Shown piece by piece: positions 53,372-64,000 of a DNA stretch of 64,000 nucleotides. Source of the stretch: Ganoderma boninense (lineage: Eukaryota; Basidiomycota; Agaricomycetes; Polyporales; Polyporaceae); NCBI GenBank assembly GCA_002900995.3, contig CM035305.1, positions 5,302,908-5,366,907 of the forward strand, read 5' to 3'. The position numbers were made by a program, and so were the translations under genes. The stretch's first letter is position 1, and each line of letters starts with the position of its first letter. The notes beneath the pieces were generated by a model that ran no database searches, had not been told where the DNA came from, and saw only the letters and a list, made by a program, of their open reading frames with translations.

Positions 53372-55022
53372 GGTGGACTGCTCTCAGGCGAAGGGGACTA
53401 TATTCTCGTCTGTCACCTATTCGGCACGGCAGCTGTTCTTCGTGGCCGCTGCACGTCCCGACCTGTCGCATTGCGGAGATCTGAAGGGGCGATTTAATGT
53501 TCGGGAGTGGTGGATGTCTGAATGGACGGAGAATGAGCTCCGTGCGCTGGAAGGTCAAGTTGTCTAGTCCTGTGCTGTGTGATGGCTAACATAGTCCACT
53601 TCGGCACTCCCTAGCTTGGCGTCCATACCTCACGACCAGATCCCCCTCTCTCAGTCAGGACGGTACCCTCTGTCGTCTCCCGATACCGCCAGATCTCTCA
53701 TTCAAGACGTTGGGCCGTCCCCTCAGGATATCCTCCTGTACCTAACCGCCCCAGACCGGTACGACGAATTGGTGAATGACGCACTTCTCCATTACACGAG
53801 TGTGGACGCGATCTACCGCCTCCTGTCAGGACTCGACCTAAGAATCAACCCAGATGCACACAAACTCGTCCTCATATCGCGGGAGGGATCCGTCCCCGTC
53901 GCTCCAAATGCCCTCGACACCGACGATCGCGCCACCGCACACTTCAAGACCCGCGCCATCCACTTCCGCGTGCTTGCCAGCGTCATGGCGCTCAGCGTCG
54001 AGGACACCGAGCACCTCTACGCCGCCTTCAGAGCCAGCGGCGGTCCCAGCCATGGCGGCGCGGGACCGTTCGCTGCCGCGTCCTCCGCGCTCCTCTTCGA
54101 GAACATGGCCCTCCGGTACGCGCGCGACGAGGACAAGTTACAGAAACCCCTCTTCGCGCCGTTCCGCGACCCCTACGTACTCATACACCAGCACAAGGAT
54201 CCTGCTCCGGATCCCCATCGCAGGGTGCACATGACACGGGCGCAGACGTCCGCCTCGTCGTCCGCCACGGTGCGCTTCCTCTACCAGAGCAAAAACGAAT
54301 GCAGCTGGCGCACGACGGTAGCGGTCTCCTCCCGGGCCGAGTCTCACAGCGTTGTGTGGCGCCCTTCGCGCGGCGCCGAGCGGGACGGATGCGGGAGGTG
54401 GCTGTCGGACGTCTACCAGTGCACCAAGCTGCAGGACAATTTGCCCGATGCGATGCACACATGGCCGAGTGTTGCGGCACTCTGCGCGGCCGTGCGTTCT
54501 GGTCCGTGGGACTGGGACGTGGGCGGGGCGTTCTGCCGCGCGCCCGACTCGGACTTGGGGCATGATGCGCTGTTCGACGCGTACGCGCTCCATGTAGACC
54601 GCAGCGAGGACTCTATATGGGCGATCCGTGTCGCCACCCCCGAGCAGGAATGCGATTGTGGCGCGACGGCCGGTGGGGAAGGAGGGTTCGCGGCGATCGC
54701 GCAGCTGAAGGAGGCTCTGCGTGAGGGGTTTCACAACGAGGAGCGACCGGTGCACGTTTGGTACGTGCTGATCGTCCCGTACGGGGAGCCAGAGTTTGGA
54801 GTGGAGTGGAGCTTGCCTGCAGCGGGGTTCGAGGAGCATCCTGGGGGCGTGTATGTCCAGTTCCTGGACGTCAGTGCGTTCGGAGGGGACGTCGCGGATG
54901 TGTTTGGGGTGCCGCGGCCGGACGTCGACGAGGACGCCGATGGTGCACCCGACGCAGGTACGGCTTGGAGGGTGATGTCAAAAACGGCAGGAAAGCGCAA
55001 GCGGGATGAAGGAAGGTACTAG
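52745..55022 (+). CDS. P-loop NTPase of Crinkler/RHS-like type, copy 2
   Basis: Exons 52745-52750, 52813-53125, 53179-53558 and 53595-55022 join to 708 aa, exactly the length of copy 1, which supports the model including the 36-bp third intron (CTAAC-like branch word before ATAG). YWGARGRTALK, LTRPPLEWFLHFRQPAVQDL, then GQQGVGKS at residues 102-109 with intron 2 inside the last Gly codon, FTSSHGDTYLFDE, and LWSLVDCS. The C-terminal region ends KTAGKRKRDEGRY, a nuclear localisation-like cluster. Copy 1 differs by only scattered residues. Whether it acts as a Crinkler-like effector, a nuclear ATPase or in self/non-self conflict cannot be told from sequence. The N-terminal exon present in the degenerate copy (ELDEFDASRDDG) is frame-broken here (52566-52744), so the ATG at 52745 may be secondary. 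Confidence 0.62.
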
Positions 55023-56540
55023 GAGCGGTCTCTCCTGAACCGGGCAGTCTTGATACGAGAACATATCGCGTCGTGCGCCGTTGTCACTCCTCGGGGGGAA
55101 CGTGGCTGTGCAATTTTGTTTCGTCTTGTACTGAGACTGCATGCCGGTGCACAGCGAACTTGGAAACTCCATGTGTGCCCTTCCGCTTCCAAGGACTCCC
55201 AACTCCGAGCCGCCACTTTAAACCCGTCCTAGTGTCCCACCGGCCCGTACAAAACACTACGACATACGCTACTAGTCTCGTCCACGCTGCGCTCACATAC
55301 ACGCTGCCGCCGCCCCGACGCTAACCTTCGCGGCCCGAACACGACCTCCCGAACACGACCTGAAAAAGTGTACATAGCACAGCAGCAGTCAGCATCGGGA
55401 ACTGCTGCACCCGTCGACCAGTTCAAGGGCCACTTACCAGCATGGTCTTCTCCCAAGAGCGGCGCCAACACAGACAGCTTGCGGAACGGAAGTGCATGTG
55501 AAGCTTGAAGTGCCACGGACGGCGCGCGGTGGGAGATAGCGAGGGGAGAGAGGAAACACTGTGAGGTGATGCAGGATAAGGGCAACTCGGGAAACCAGAC
55601 AACGGACGATTCACCTCCTCATCCCCCTCTTTAAATACCTCCTATGCAGACCACCCCAACGGTCAATTTGTCTTTGTTGTCCAGGCCTATATTCCGGAAA
55701 TGCGGCCGCCGTCCTCCCGGGCGCCGAAAACACGGTTACCCGGTCGTGCAACCGCAACACAAATCCATCGAGATATGTCCCTGAACCACTGTACGTCCGC
55801 AGCCAACTGTTTCGCCTGCGTGCCCTGCCGCACCGCATCCCGTCAAGCCCCGCGTCCACAGTTACCCATGCACTGCGGGCCATACACCAGTTTGTGCTTA
55901 CACGGCGAGCCTGACACGGGCTGAACACCCACAGCACCACCCAACAGCCTGGGCAAGCCGACAGTCGAAAACCGTGCTCGACGACGAAATTATAATTACT
56001 GCAGTGCAGGCGGATCCAACACCGACGACGTTCACGGTGGCGCACTCACACAAAAGCGGAGCCCACATGTCCCCAGATCCTTGTGTCCGGAGTCTCGCAC
56101 GAAGTTCTGCAAGCCAGAATTGTCGCAGCACGACGATCGTGATTGCCACAGCGGACCTGTGCAAAAGCAGACCCGACAAGGCCACCGTGTGCCGGCGTTC
56201 GTGCCATTCCGAGCATTGGGCTACTTGGCAACGAAACGAGGCGGACGCCGACCGGTCTTAGCCGCAGCAATAATCGGGATTTGGGGCTGAGAGAGGCTGA
56301 GCACAGGGTCGCAGGTCCGACCCATGGTACGTGGCATGAGACGATCCATGCCACCTTACAGACGTCAGGCACAGACTCGGACTTATCGCATGTACAGGGA
56401 GTCGGCGCGCGACGGGGACGGCCTCGGCCTCCATCCCCGTCGCACCATCAATGTATGCAGCCCTGACGTTCAAGTCTCGCCGCTTGCGTCTTCGTATTGT
56501 GCATCCAGGTGACCAATCCACCGGCAGCAGCAGAACCACT
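55023..56540. other. 3' flank of NTPase copy 2 and unassigned spacer
   Basis: 55085-55205 matches the 3' flank of copy 1 at about 7660-7740. Beyond this I find no gene. TTTAAATACC near 55632 is a possible TATA but serves no gene I can see. Confidence 0.45.
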
Positions 56541-56905
56541 CAATGAATGCAAGAGGACAGCCTCATTCCAATGCACGTCCCTCTTGCACGACTGGCCATT
56601 CGGCGACCGTGCACGCCGACAGGAGTGGGGACTCGCGTGAAGATTCGCTCATGCCAGCTCCTCACACCCGCCTGCGCCGCAAGGAGGACGACGCGGAAAT
56701 TGGGCCTGGAGACAGAGGCGCGAAGCGTGGGCTCATCTTCCTCCCGAAATTGGGCGCTGATATGCAGCACGACCGCTTCGCTCTTGTCATTTTCACTGCA
56801 GGCGGAAGTCCGACGCATGTATGTAGAGCTACACACGGCTGACAACATCTCTTCCCTGCGGTCTTCTGCCTGCAATAGGTCGGCCGATGAGGGGTCAAAA
56901 GTCGG

Positions 56906-57005
56906 NNNNNNNNNNNNNNNNNNNNNNNNNNNNNNNNNNNNNNNNNNNNNNNNNNNNNNNNNNNNNNNNNNNNNNNNNNNNNNNNNNNNNNNNNNNNNNN
57001 NNNNN
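56906..57005. other. Assembly gap (100 N)
   Basis: Exactly 100 N, a usual placeholder for a gap of unknown size. It falls where the right arm of the inverted repeat ends, so the real arrangement is uncertain. Confidence 0.98.
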
Positions 57006-57632
57006 AGTGACCACAGCCTTCCGGGGGGCTCAGGAAAGTCCTCGAGGAGGTGAGTGGATGGGGAGAAGTCAGCCGTCCTCGTCCTGACAATACCGTCTTC
57101 ATCGAAGAGATAGGTATCTCCGTGGGAGGACGTGAAGAGGATCGTCTCTTCGCGTGACAGGCATTGCACCAGGAAGAGTAGCAAAAAGTGCGATTTCCCT
57201 GTTAACGTCAGATGTTTCCCTGCAGAAAGATCGGGAGTAGGAGCCACATACCGACGCCCTGCTGACCCAGCAACAAGCATCCGTGCATCTCGGACACCGC
57301 CTTCTGTTTGCGAGAGTTACGGAGGCGGTCAGCGAGCAGAAGATATTCCTCGCGGACGAAGTGGAGACCGTCAGGGAGGGACAAATCGAAGAGGTCCTGG
57401 ACGGCGGGTTGCCTGAAGTGGAGAAACCACTCGAGCGGCGGGCGCGTGAGCACGTTCTTGAGGGCCGTTCTGCCTCGGGCACCCCAGTAGGTGTCCCGGA
57501 ATTCTCGCAGGCCACTGCTACTGACGGGTTCCCAGTGGCCACGGCTTGATTCTTGGGTGCGAGTCTATGCTCCTACGTCAGGGGCCTGTACACCTCAGAA
57601 AGCACCAGGATAAAGCTTGAACTTACGGTCAT
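57006..57632 (-). pseudogene. Truncated NTPase copy 3 (cut by gap)
   Basis: Reverse complement of 52745-53371: ATG at 57632, the same introns and the same GQQGVGKS Walker A split. It ends inside RLWSL at the gap. Sequence on the far side of the gap (56540-56905) does not continue the gene. It may be a real partial duplication or a collapsed or mis-joined haplotype. Confidence 0.7.
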
Positions 57633-58345
57633 GTTTCGAAGGACAAGAGATCTTGCAGGAATGTGGCGTACCCTAGTCTGATACGGCTATATTCGAGTAC
57701 CAGTGCGATGCGGAGAGGAGAGAGAGGTCGGATAGGAGAAGGTGCTGTCGCGCGTAAGTGTTCCTCCTTTCCGAATCCGTCATCCCGATAAGCGTCGACT
57801 TCAGCCAATTTCCATCACTAGCCTCGTCACCTGGAGGCTGAGGAACTGGAAGGAGAACACCATCGCTCTTGCGAGTGCGAGCCCGTGGCTGTGGATGGGA
57901 GAGGCCAGGGGAGGGGCGTGAGGGGCTCGCTGAGCACTCGGTGGGTGGCGGAGTTCTAGAATAGAATGGGGGTCTGAGAGCGAGAGACTGGGGACTGCAG
58001 TTCAGCGCTCAGCGCTCAGCAGAGAACAGGTTCTGGCACGAGAGCTGGCGTAGAGCTCCTCAGGCCTCGGTGTCGACGGATGAGATGTCGGATGGTGTTG
58101 AAAGAGAATAGTGGGAACCATTCATGTTGCGTGAAAGGAAGCTGGCCGGGAGGTAAGGAGTGCGGCCAAGCCCATGAGTGCCGAGTGTGTTGGTCTGCAG
58201 AGGTCACAACGCTACATAGAACGCGGAGCTCGTCCACCGTCTAATGGAACATCCGACATTCCTGGACTAGACTGACCTTTTCATGGCGCTGGAACAATAA
58301 GTCGCTAAGTTCAGGGTAAGGCCAGGGAGCCGAAAAACATGATTA

Positions 58346-58474
58346 AAATAAGACAAGCACAGATGAAGGCGACAAGGACAAGAGGGACCTTGAGTACCCT
58401 CGGCAAGTTTCGCCCGATGCCCGACAAAAATCCGGACGAGGACCAATCCTGGCCAATACCAGTGGCGGCGCTAA
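58346..58474 (+). repeat. Dispersed short repeat X, copy E
   Basis: AGACAAGCACAGATGAAGGC, then CGCCCGATGCCCGACAAAAA, then CCAGTGGCGGCG. It lies in the right arm as the partner of copy D. Confidence 0.7.
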
Positions 58475-58983
58475 TGATCCAACCCTAACCCTGCATCAAA
58501 CATGCCATACTTACTACGGTCACCTGGCCATCGTGCGCTGATGCGACTCCCGCCTTCAACCTGACTCGCCAGACATGTCTGCCCCGACTCCCAACCCCGC
58601 TTCACTCCGAAGGCGTCCACGTTGTCGATGGCTCGTTATATCATGATAGGGACCTCCTGTTATTAAAGGGAACATTGAACTTGTCGCCTGGGCCAGGAGG
58701 TCTGGTGACCGTACGTGACCGGCAGCTACTTAGAATCATCGTGAGGCCAACACGAAAGCACACAATAACGGCTGAGTAGGAATGTTTGAAAGTGTACACG
58801 ACGATTCCAAGTCCTTCTATGTATATGCGTCTTTCTACTCACCGCATGACTTTGCACGCGGCCTTGGTGGCAGCTCTGCCTCGGGCACCGGACTGATTGC
58901 CCGGTGATGTGCGCGAGCCGGTGTTTGTCCCAGGGGTGTTGACGCGAGGGTGTTGAGCCAGAGAAACAAACACGGACTCGAGT

Positions 58984-59168
58984 AGAGTATTGAGAGTTAG
59001 AATGGGTATGGGGAATTGGAATATTGAGAATTGGAACAGAGTGTTGGAATATAGAGTACGTAGAATTGGAATGAGTATGGGGCATTGAGAGGTAGAATGA
59101 GTACGGAGAGTTAGAATGAGTATGGGGAATTAGAATGAGTACGGAGAGTTGGAATATTGGGAATTGGC
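58984..59168. repeat. Degenerate minisatellite, GAATGAGTATGGGGAATT-type units
   Basis: About ten imperfect units built from GAATGAGTA(T/C)(G)GGG and GA(A/G)TTGGAAT or GAGAGTTAGAATG, period about 18-22 bp, AT-rich and clearly unlike its surroundings. Confidence 0.75.
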
Positions 59169-62100
59169 GTGTGTTCCACTCTCGGCATGGCACCCGGGCT
59201 GAGAACAGAGGAGAACGACGGTGGAGGCAGCACACATTGTACATACACTACGAACGAAATATATTTGATGCCTCATCCAGAGGCTATGCATCCTAAGATT
59301 CTTGCATCGACTCTCCGCGTGCAAACGATGCTATACACACTCTCGCAGTTCGCGCGATGGAAAAGCGCATACAGTGCCCCCAACGACCATGCATCATCCC
59401 GCACACAAAATGTCGCCGTGTCTTCAACTCGGGCTGACACCTATGTACCCACCAGTTGGCCCGTGCCGTGGCCCGGTCTCTGTGGGGTGCATACGCCCGT
59501 CTCAATCAGACGCACTGGTTGAGCACGCACAGCAACACAGGTGGGACGAAATGAACTCACAAGTTTCCTGCCCGCAAACTATGGCCTCCCGGCCGAGGGT
59601 ATGCCTCGTTTCCCGCCGCCACCATGAGTCCGTCCGTCCAAGGACGACCCGTCTGCCCGCCGCCATCCCCTCGCGTCCTCCAGTCCGCGCTCGCCGTCAG
59701 ACTCTGCCAGGCTATCCGCTTGAAGACAGCTTGTCTGCCGGGCGCTCCGTCGACCCGTCCAGTGCGGCAGTCGAAACTCGTACGTTCTAGTCGCATATAA
59801 AGGATATCAGCCGGTGAGAGCGCGAGTACGAAGCGGTTATAACGCATGCACTCACCAAAAATGGCCTGTTGCACACAGGACGCCTGCACATGGTGCCGGA
59901 GACCCTTTGCGCGAGCGCGTGCTGCCGCCCGGACTCTGCCAGATGATCCGCTTGAACATCGCTGGTTTGCCGGGCGCCCCGTCGTACGGTCGAGTGCCAC
60001 CATCAAGATCGACGAAGGGCGAGAGAGAGAAGGGATGAGTCGTGGCGTGTTTCGTAGATGCATGTAAGGCGAGAAAGGAGGCGTCGTTGGAGGAAATGTG
60101 CCGCTGATGTGCAACACGGCGTGTACTACCGGTCTCCGGGGAACACGAGCACACGAGAGTGCAAGTGCAGAGTTGGAGGATGGCGCAAGAGTCGTGGTGC
60201 ACCCATCATCGTCGCTCGTGCCGTCGACGGCCTTCAATGTCGAAATCACCGCTCGAGGACGTGTCAGCCAGCAAGGTCGCTCCCGCCAAAGACGCACAGC
60301 CGAGGCTGAATTTCATGCTGATCTAGTGTCGAAACCTATTCTCGAAATCAGTTCGACTCCAGATATATGCTAGTCTCAAGGCACGTACCGGACAAGCATT
60401 TGCTTGAGCATAGTCATGGCGGTCACTACTCGGGGTTTGCGTAAAGCCGTTGGGTACGCACCCCCAGCACCGCTTCACGGGGCGGGACACTCGGCGACCC
60501 TCTCGCGCCATGCCATCCGAGCTTGCCAGGTAACCGGTGAGAAGGGAAATCGTGTGCCGGGCGTTCCGAGGTACTTGGATATTTCGCGAGTGGTGAGAAC
60601 ACCGACTGCATGGAGGACTATGAAGGTTCAGAGCGTGTCAGTGATGGTAAAATGGGTGCGGGACGCGGATACTCACATGACGTCGACCATGAAAACTGCA
60701 AACGTATGCTCCAAGAGTCGACAGCTTGGCTGGCTTCTTGGTGGTCCGATTTATACCGCCGCCGTCGTCCCGGACCTGAGACATGGCGGTGGTGATGATT
60801 CCATGGGTGTTGCACTGTATGGGTCCAGCATCGCAGGCGGGAGTGCGATTGTCAGCCAACGAAAGACAATGAAAGCGACAGAGTACTCACATCTTCAGAC
60901 GTCTCCCCACTTTGACTCACGACCGAGGCAGATGATATGACAGGCTATCGACGGCCGGTAGGAATGCGAGAGTAGCGGGGGAGCGAGGCACATGGAAGCC
61001 TGCGAGTGGTGAGGGACCCGCCATTGGCTAGGATGCGAAGTCGAGAGTGCCGGGCGTATTGGGGAGCGACAGCGAGGGGGGGAATTTGACGAGAAAGCAG
61101 GTGGAGAGGAGTCGGTGATTACGAGCACGAGGGAGGCGATGTCGGGAGCCTACGAACAAGAGGGACGGGGGACGGAAGATGGGGGACGGGGCCGCACGAG
61201 TTCGCGGGCACGGGGATGTCTTGAATACTTGCAGCAAACGATGCTTCGGCCGTCTCCTTTTCCCGACATGTGGGCCTCCGGCCGTCGCATCGCGGAGAGG
61301 GTAGCAAAGGCCTGATTGGCCGGGCGTCCCGTCTCTTGTCGGTTATCAAATTGGCTCAGCCATTCGTGTGAGCATACCGCTGTCAACCAGCATCTCAGGA
61401 CCCCGTGCATCGGGGATACAGAAATGAGCTCACCGCGGGAGGGGGCAGCAGTGCCGAGGCTAAGTGCTGCCTGGCTGCGGAGTGAGATGGCGAGAAACGA
61501 AACCAATGCCCCGGAACCAGCTACGAGGGAGCGTGTCGTCACCATGGACCGAAGACGCGAACTGCGCACAGACATGGAAGTATCCCCTGAAAATCTGGAG
61601 TCAGATCGAATCAAACATCGGTGCCGAAGACGTTCTAACCTGTGCATCTCGATCCACGGATGAGCCCTAAACGTCCGCCTGATGCGGATTTGTCGGGGAC
61701 GAGCAGTTAGTGAATAGGCAGAAAACATACGCTGGCACAGACGTACCTGGCAACGAGTCGCCTCAAGCCCGGCGAGCGGCCGCCGCACTGAGCCGTCCTG
61801 ATGTGTTCTTGGCACGCGCTTCGCTCGAAGATGCCACCACCTTAATCTCGAGCTTGATTCGATCACAGTGGTAGCTCAGCGTTCCATGAGCGTTTTACCG
61901 GTACCTGGGGGACCCGCCCGTTCAGAGCATGATTCGCTAAGGTGAATACCGGGATGTCGTGTGAGAACGACGACTGGCGGAGGCTCGCCGTGGGAGGGTT
62001 GGCTTCCTGAATGCAGCCGGAGGCAGGTTATCTGCAGTCTGTCCGCCTATCACTTGCTGCCTGGCCCTGTCGCGTGGCGGCCTATCCAAGCAGTCCAGCC

Positions 62101-64000
62101 TTGAGTCCAGCTTCCAGCCAGCTAGCGACAGCCGACAGCCGATGGTTGGCTACTGCGGGCCTGCACGACAAAGGATTAGCATTAAGCAGTGTTTGCGGGG
62201 CGCGGAACCGAGTACGTACGGTCGCAATTACTCTGTCGTTGCATGCTGTGGTTGTAATCGCGCTGACCGTTTTCCGTACTGGAATTGTTTCATGTTAGCT
62301 TTTGAACCGGCGGTCAGATTGATATGCAGAATACGCACGTCCGAGCCATCTACCCCGCAGTTAAGTTATTCAGCTACACTCCAGGTTTATTTCTCAGCGT
62401 GCTCATGTACCGCATGGCAGACTGTTGGCCGGTGGGGGCGGCCAAGGTTGCAGGGAAACAACAACTCATTCTGGGGCAGCTGGGCGCGTCGTCCAGGCCG
62501 TCTGCATGATGGATCATGAGCCACAGCAACATGAGAGGGCCAGACGATACTTACGAGATCAGAAACCAGTCAGCCCTGGGGATACGGCCGGCATTGAGGA
62601 CGCCGCCACGCCAATTCGCATCCGAGCGGGAGTCGGAAGGTGGCGAACCGCACGGGTATGTGGACATAGGGTCCGTGCCCTAACAACGGACAGGGAAACG
62701 AAACCAGCCGTGCTTGGTCTCGACCGCAGGTGGTACTTGCAAGGAAAACGAAACGAAATGTGGGGAGAGGAGGAAGACCGTCCCCGCGGACGTAGCTGAG
62801 GTATGCCCGTGCTGATCTCTATCCGCGATTTCAGTCGTGTCGAAGCTCAATGCATCCCCTTCACTCCTCCTCACACTGACAGTGATATCACGCTCCCAAC
62901 ATGTTACTCCGACCGTGACATATGCCGGGGTGAAGTGCAGGGCGGCCTCAGCACTGCGTTTAGTGAGCCTCATTGAGGTCAATCTCAGCCGCACTACCCT
63001 CTTCAAATGCAAAGCCCGGGCTCTGAGGATTTACGGCACGGGTGTGCCGTACTCAAAGGAGAAGTACGCGCGGCCTGCTCCTCGACGGCTGGCCGGCCCA
63101 CATCCCGTTTACGAACGCGGCACTGCCTCGCTTCGACTCCTGAGGGACCTCTTACGTGGCGGCATGCTCAAGTTCATCCGTGCACGCTAGCGCGCTCTCC
63201 ATTACCCGGAGAGCATCCGGCCGCACGTCCTTGCCGCCGCAAAGGCTCCCTCCCCTCCCGCTAATGATCCCGGACCTCCAATTCTCCACATCGCACCATG
63301 GCCAGGTCCCACCTCTCACACGCCGAAATGCAGTCTCGCCGCCTGCAGCTCTGCCTGCCACCATCCCCGATGCGGCTGAGGCACGTTCTCCATCTCGAGC
63401 CCGTCCTGACCGTACCCCTTGGCGCAGAGCCCTCATACCATCCGCACGAGCGCCGCGAATGCTGCGACGTCAACAAGGCCGGCTGCTTCCCCGTCTCCAA
63501 CACAGAGGGAAGGCCCATGCGTGCACGGACAGTCGGCGTACTCACCTCGGACTTTGTGCTCGACCGACCTGCCCGCGCGAACCACGGACGGGGCACGGTT
63601 CTGAAGCCGCTGTCAGAGCTGCGGCGCAAGATGGTGGTTAGCGACCATCTTGGCAGTTACGGTGTGCCGGGCAGGGATGATGGAGAGGCGGAGGACATCG
63701 CGTCGTGTTCGGCCTGGGAGGACGAGAGCGAGCGGCGGAACCGGGCGAAGTGGCGGCGTTGCGTGTAGTCAGACGCCGTGCAGTGGTTCGCGTGCCATCT
63801 CATTCGTAAAACAACGCATTTGAATGACGGTCGAGGGCTCGCAGGATGCGGAGACCGACGGAGCGTGATGGTGGTTCGAGGGCAGGGTCGACGAGCGCCC
63901 GTGCCTTCCGTTTGCGGAACTCGAAGCCGTCGCGCGCTTATGCTCGCCATTGCCTTGCTCCCGGTCCCCCACGGCCGTCCCACTCGTTTGCCCGTCTGCC
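59169..64000. other. Region with diverged repeated blocks, no named gene
   Basis: Blocks at about 59700-59790 and 59930-60010 (minus strand GACGG(A/G)GCGCCCGGCA then TTCAAGCGGAT and CTGGCAGAGTC) are clear paralogues; weaker relatives lie near 60550, 61320 and 63670. Several minus-strand GTGAGT, GTACGT or GTAAGT donors follow such blocks (for example 59855, 60675, 61430, 61745, 63545). This hints at decayed or intron-rich minus-strand genes that I cannot assemble or name. Confidence 0.35.

Larger units (their letters stand above)
57006..58808 (-). repeat. Long inverted repeat, right arm
   Basis: Reverse complement partner of 51582-53371; the outer end matches through GGAATCGTCGT at 58798-58808. 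Confidence 0.85.

Noticed and set aside
61150..61866. 238-codon minus-strand frame
   Set aside because: Arg/Ser-rich with no motif; it overlaps several other frames of similar length.

Overview
The window is nuclear DNA of a filamentous basidiomycete, most likely an agaricomycete and probably a polypore-type wood-inhabiting fungus. The reasons are many short introns (about 45-100 bp, GT-AG), mixed GC content, clustered cytochrome P450s, F-box/LRR proteins, a WGR-PARP, a 4CL-like acyl-CoA ligase and a lineage-type P-loop NTPase family. One 100-base N run (56906-57005) is an assembly gap. No rRNA, tRNA or CRISPR was recognised.

Layout. 1-7.7 kb: a tandem array of three small paralogous genes plus one truncated copy, each with a related upstream region and a TATA box. 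7.7-10.3 kb: a minus-strand P-loop NTPase gene of a Crinkler/RHS-like type. 10.9-12.5 kb: a 1.6-kb element bounded by 25-bp terminal inverted repeats and TA dinucleotides. 12.5-15.2 kb: a WD40 gene and an F-box gene, both minus strand and possibly one fused gene. 15.4-19.2 kb: a half-size ABC exporter whose second intron is unusually long at 1.37 kb. 19.9-34 kb: three minus-strand P450 paralogues with a P450 relic and an F-box/LRR gene between the first two. Spacers and promoters are duplicated along with the P450s.

35-46.5 kb is a housekeeping-like stretch. It holds the proteasome assembly factor UMP1, a 14-exon PARP, an AMP-forming acyl-CoA ligase, and convergently a single-pass membrane protein with a Ser/Thr-rich ectodomain and a C-terminal PPPY motif. 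49-58.8 kb is a second cluster of the NTPase family: one degenerate copy, one intact copy predicted to be exactly as long (708 aa) as the one at 8-10 kb, and a truncated inverted copy beside the gap. The intact and truncated copies form a near-identical inverted repeat of about 1.8 kb per arm. 59-64 kb holds a minisatellite and diverged repeated blocks, with no gene I can name.

The window mixes a conserved gene core with fast-duplicating accessory loci. The least described parts are the small gene family at 2-7.6 kb, for which a papain-like His/Cys pair is only my inference, and the NTPase family, whose Walker A motif is split by an intron. Most exon boundaries were placed by hand from splice signals and reading-frame phase and have not been checked against transcripts.
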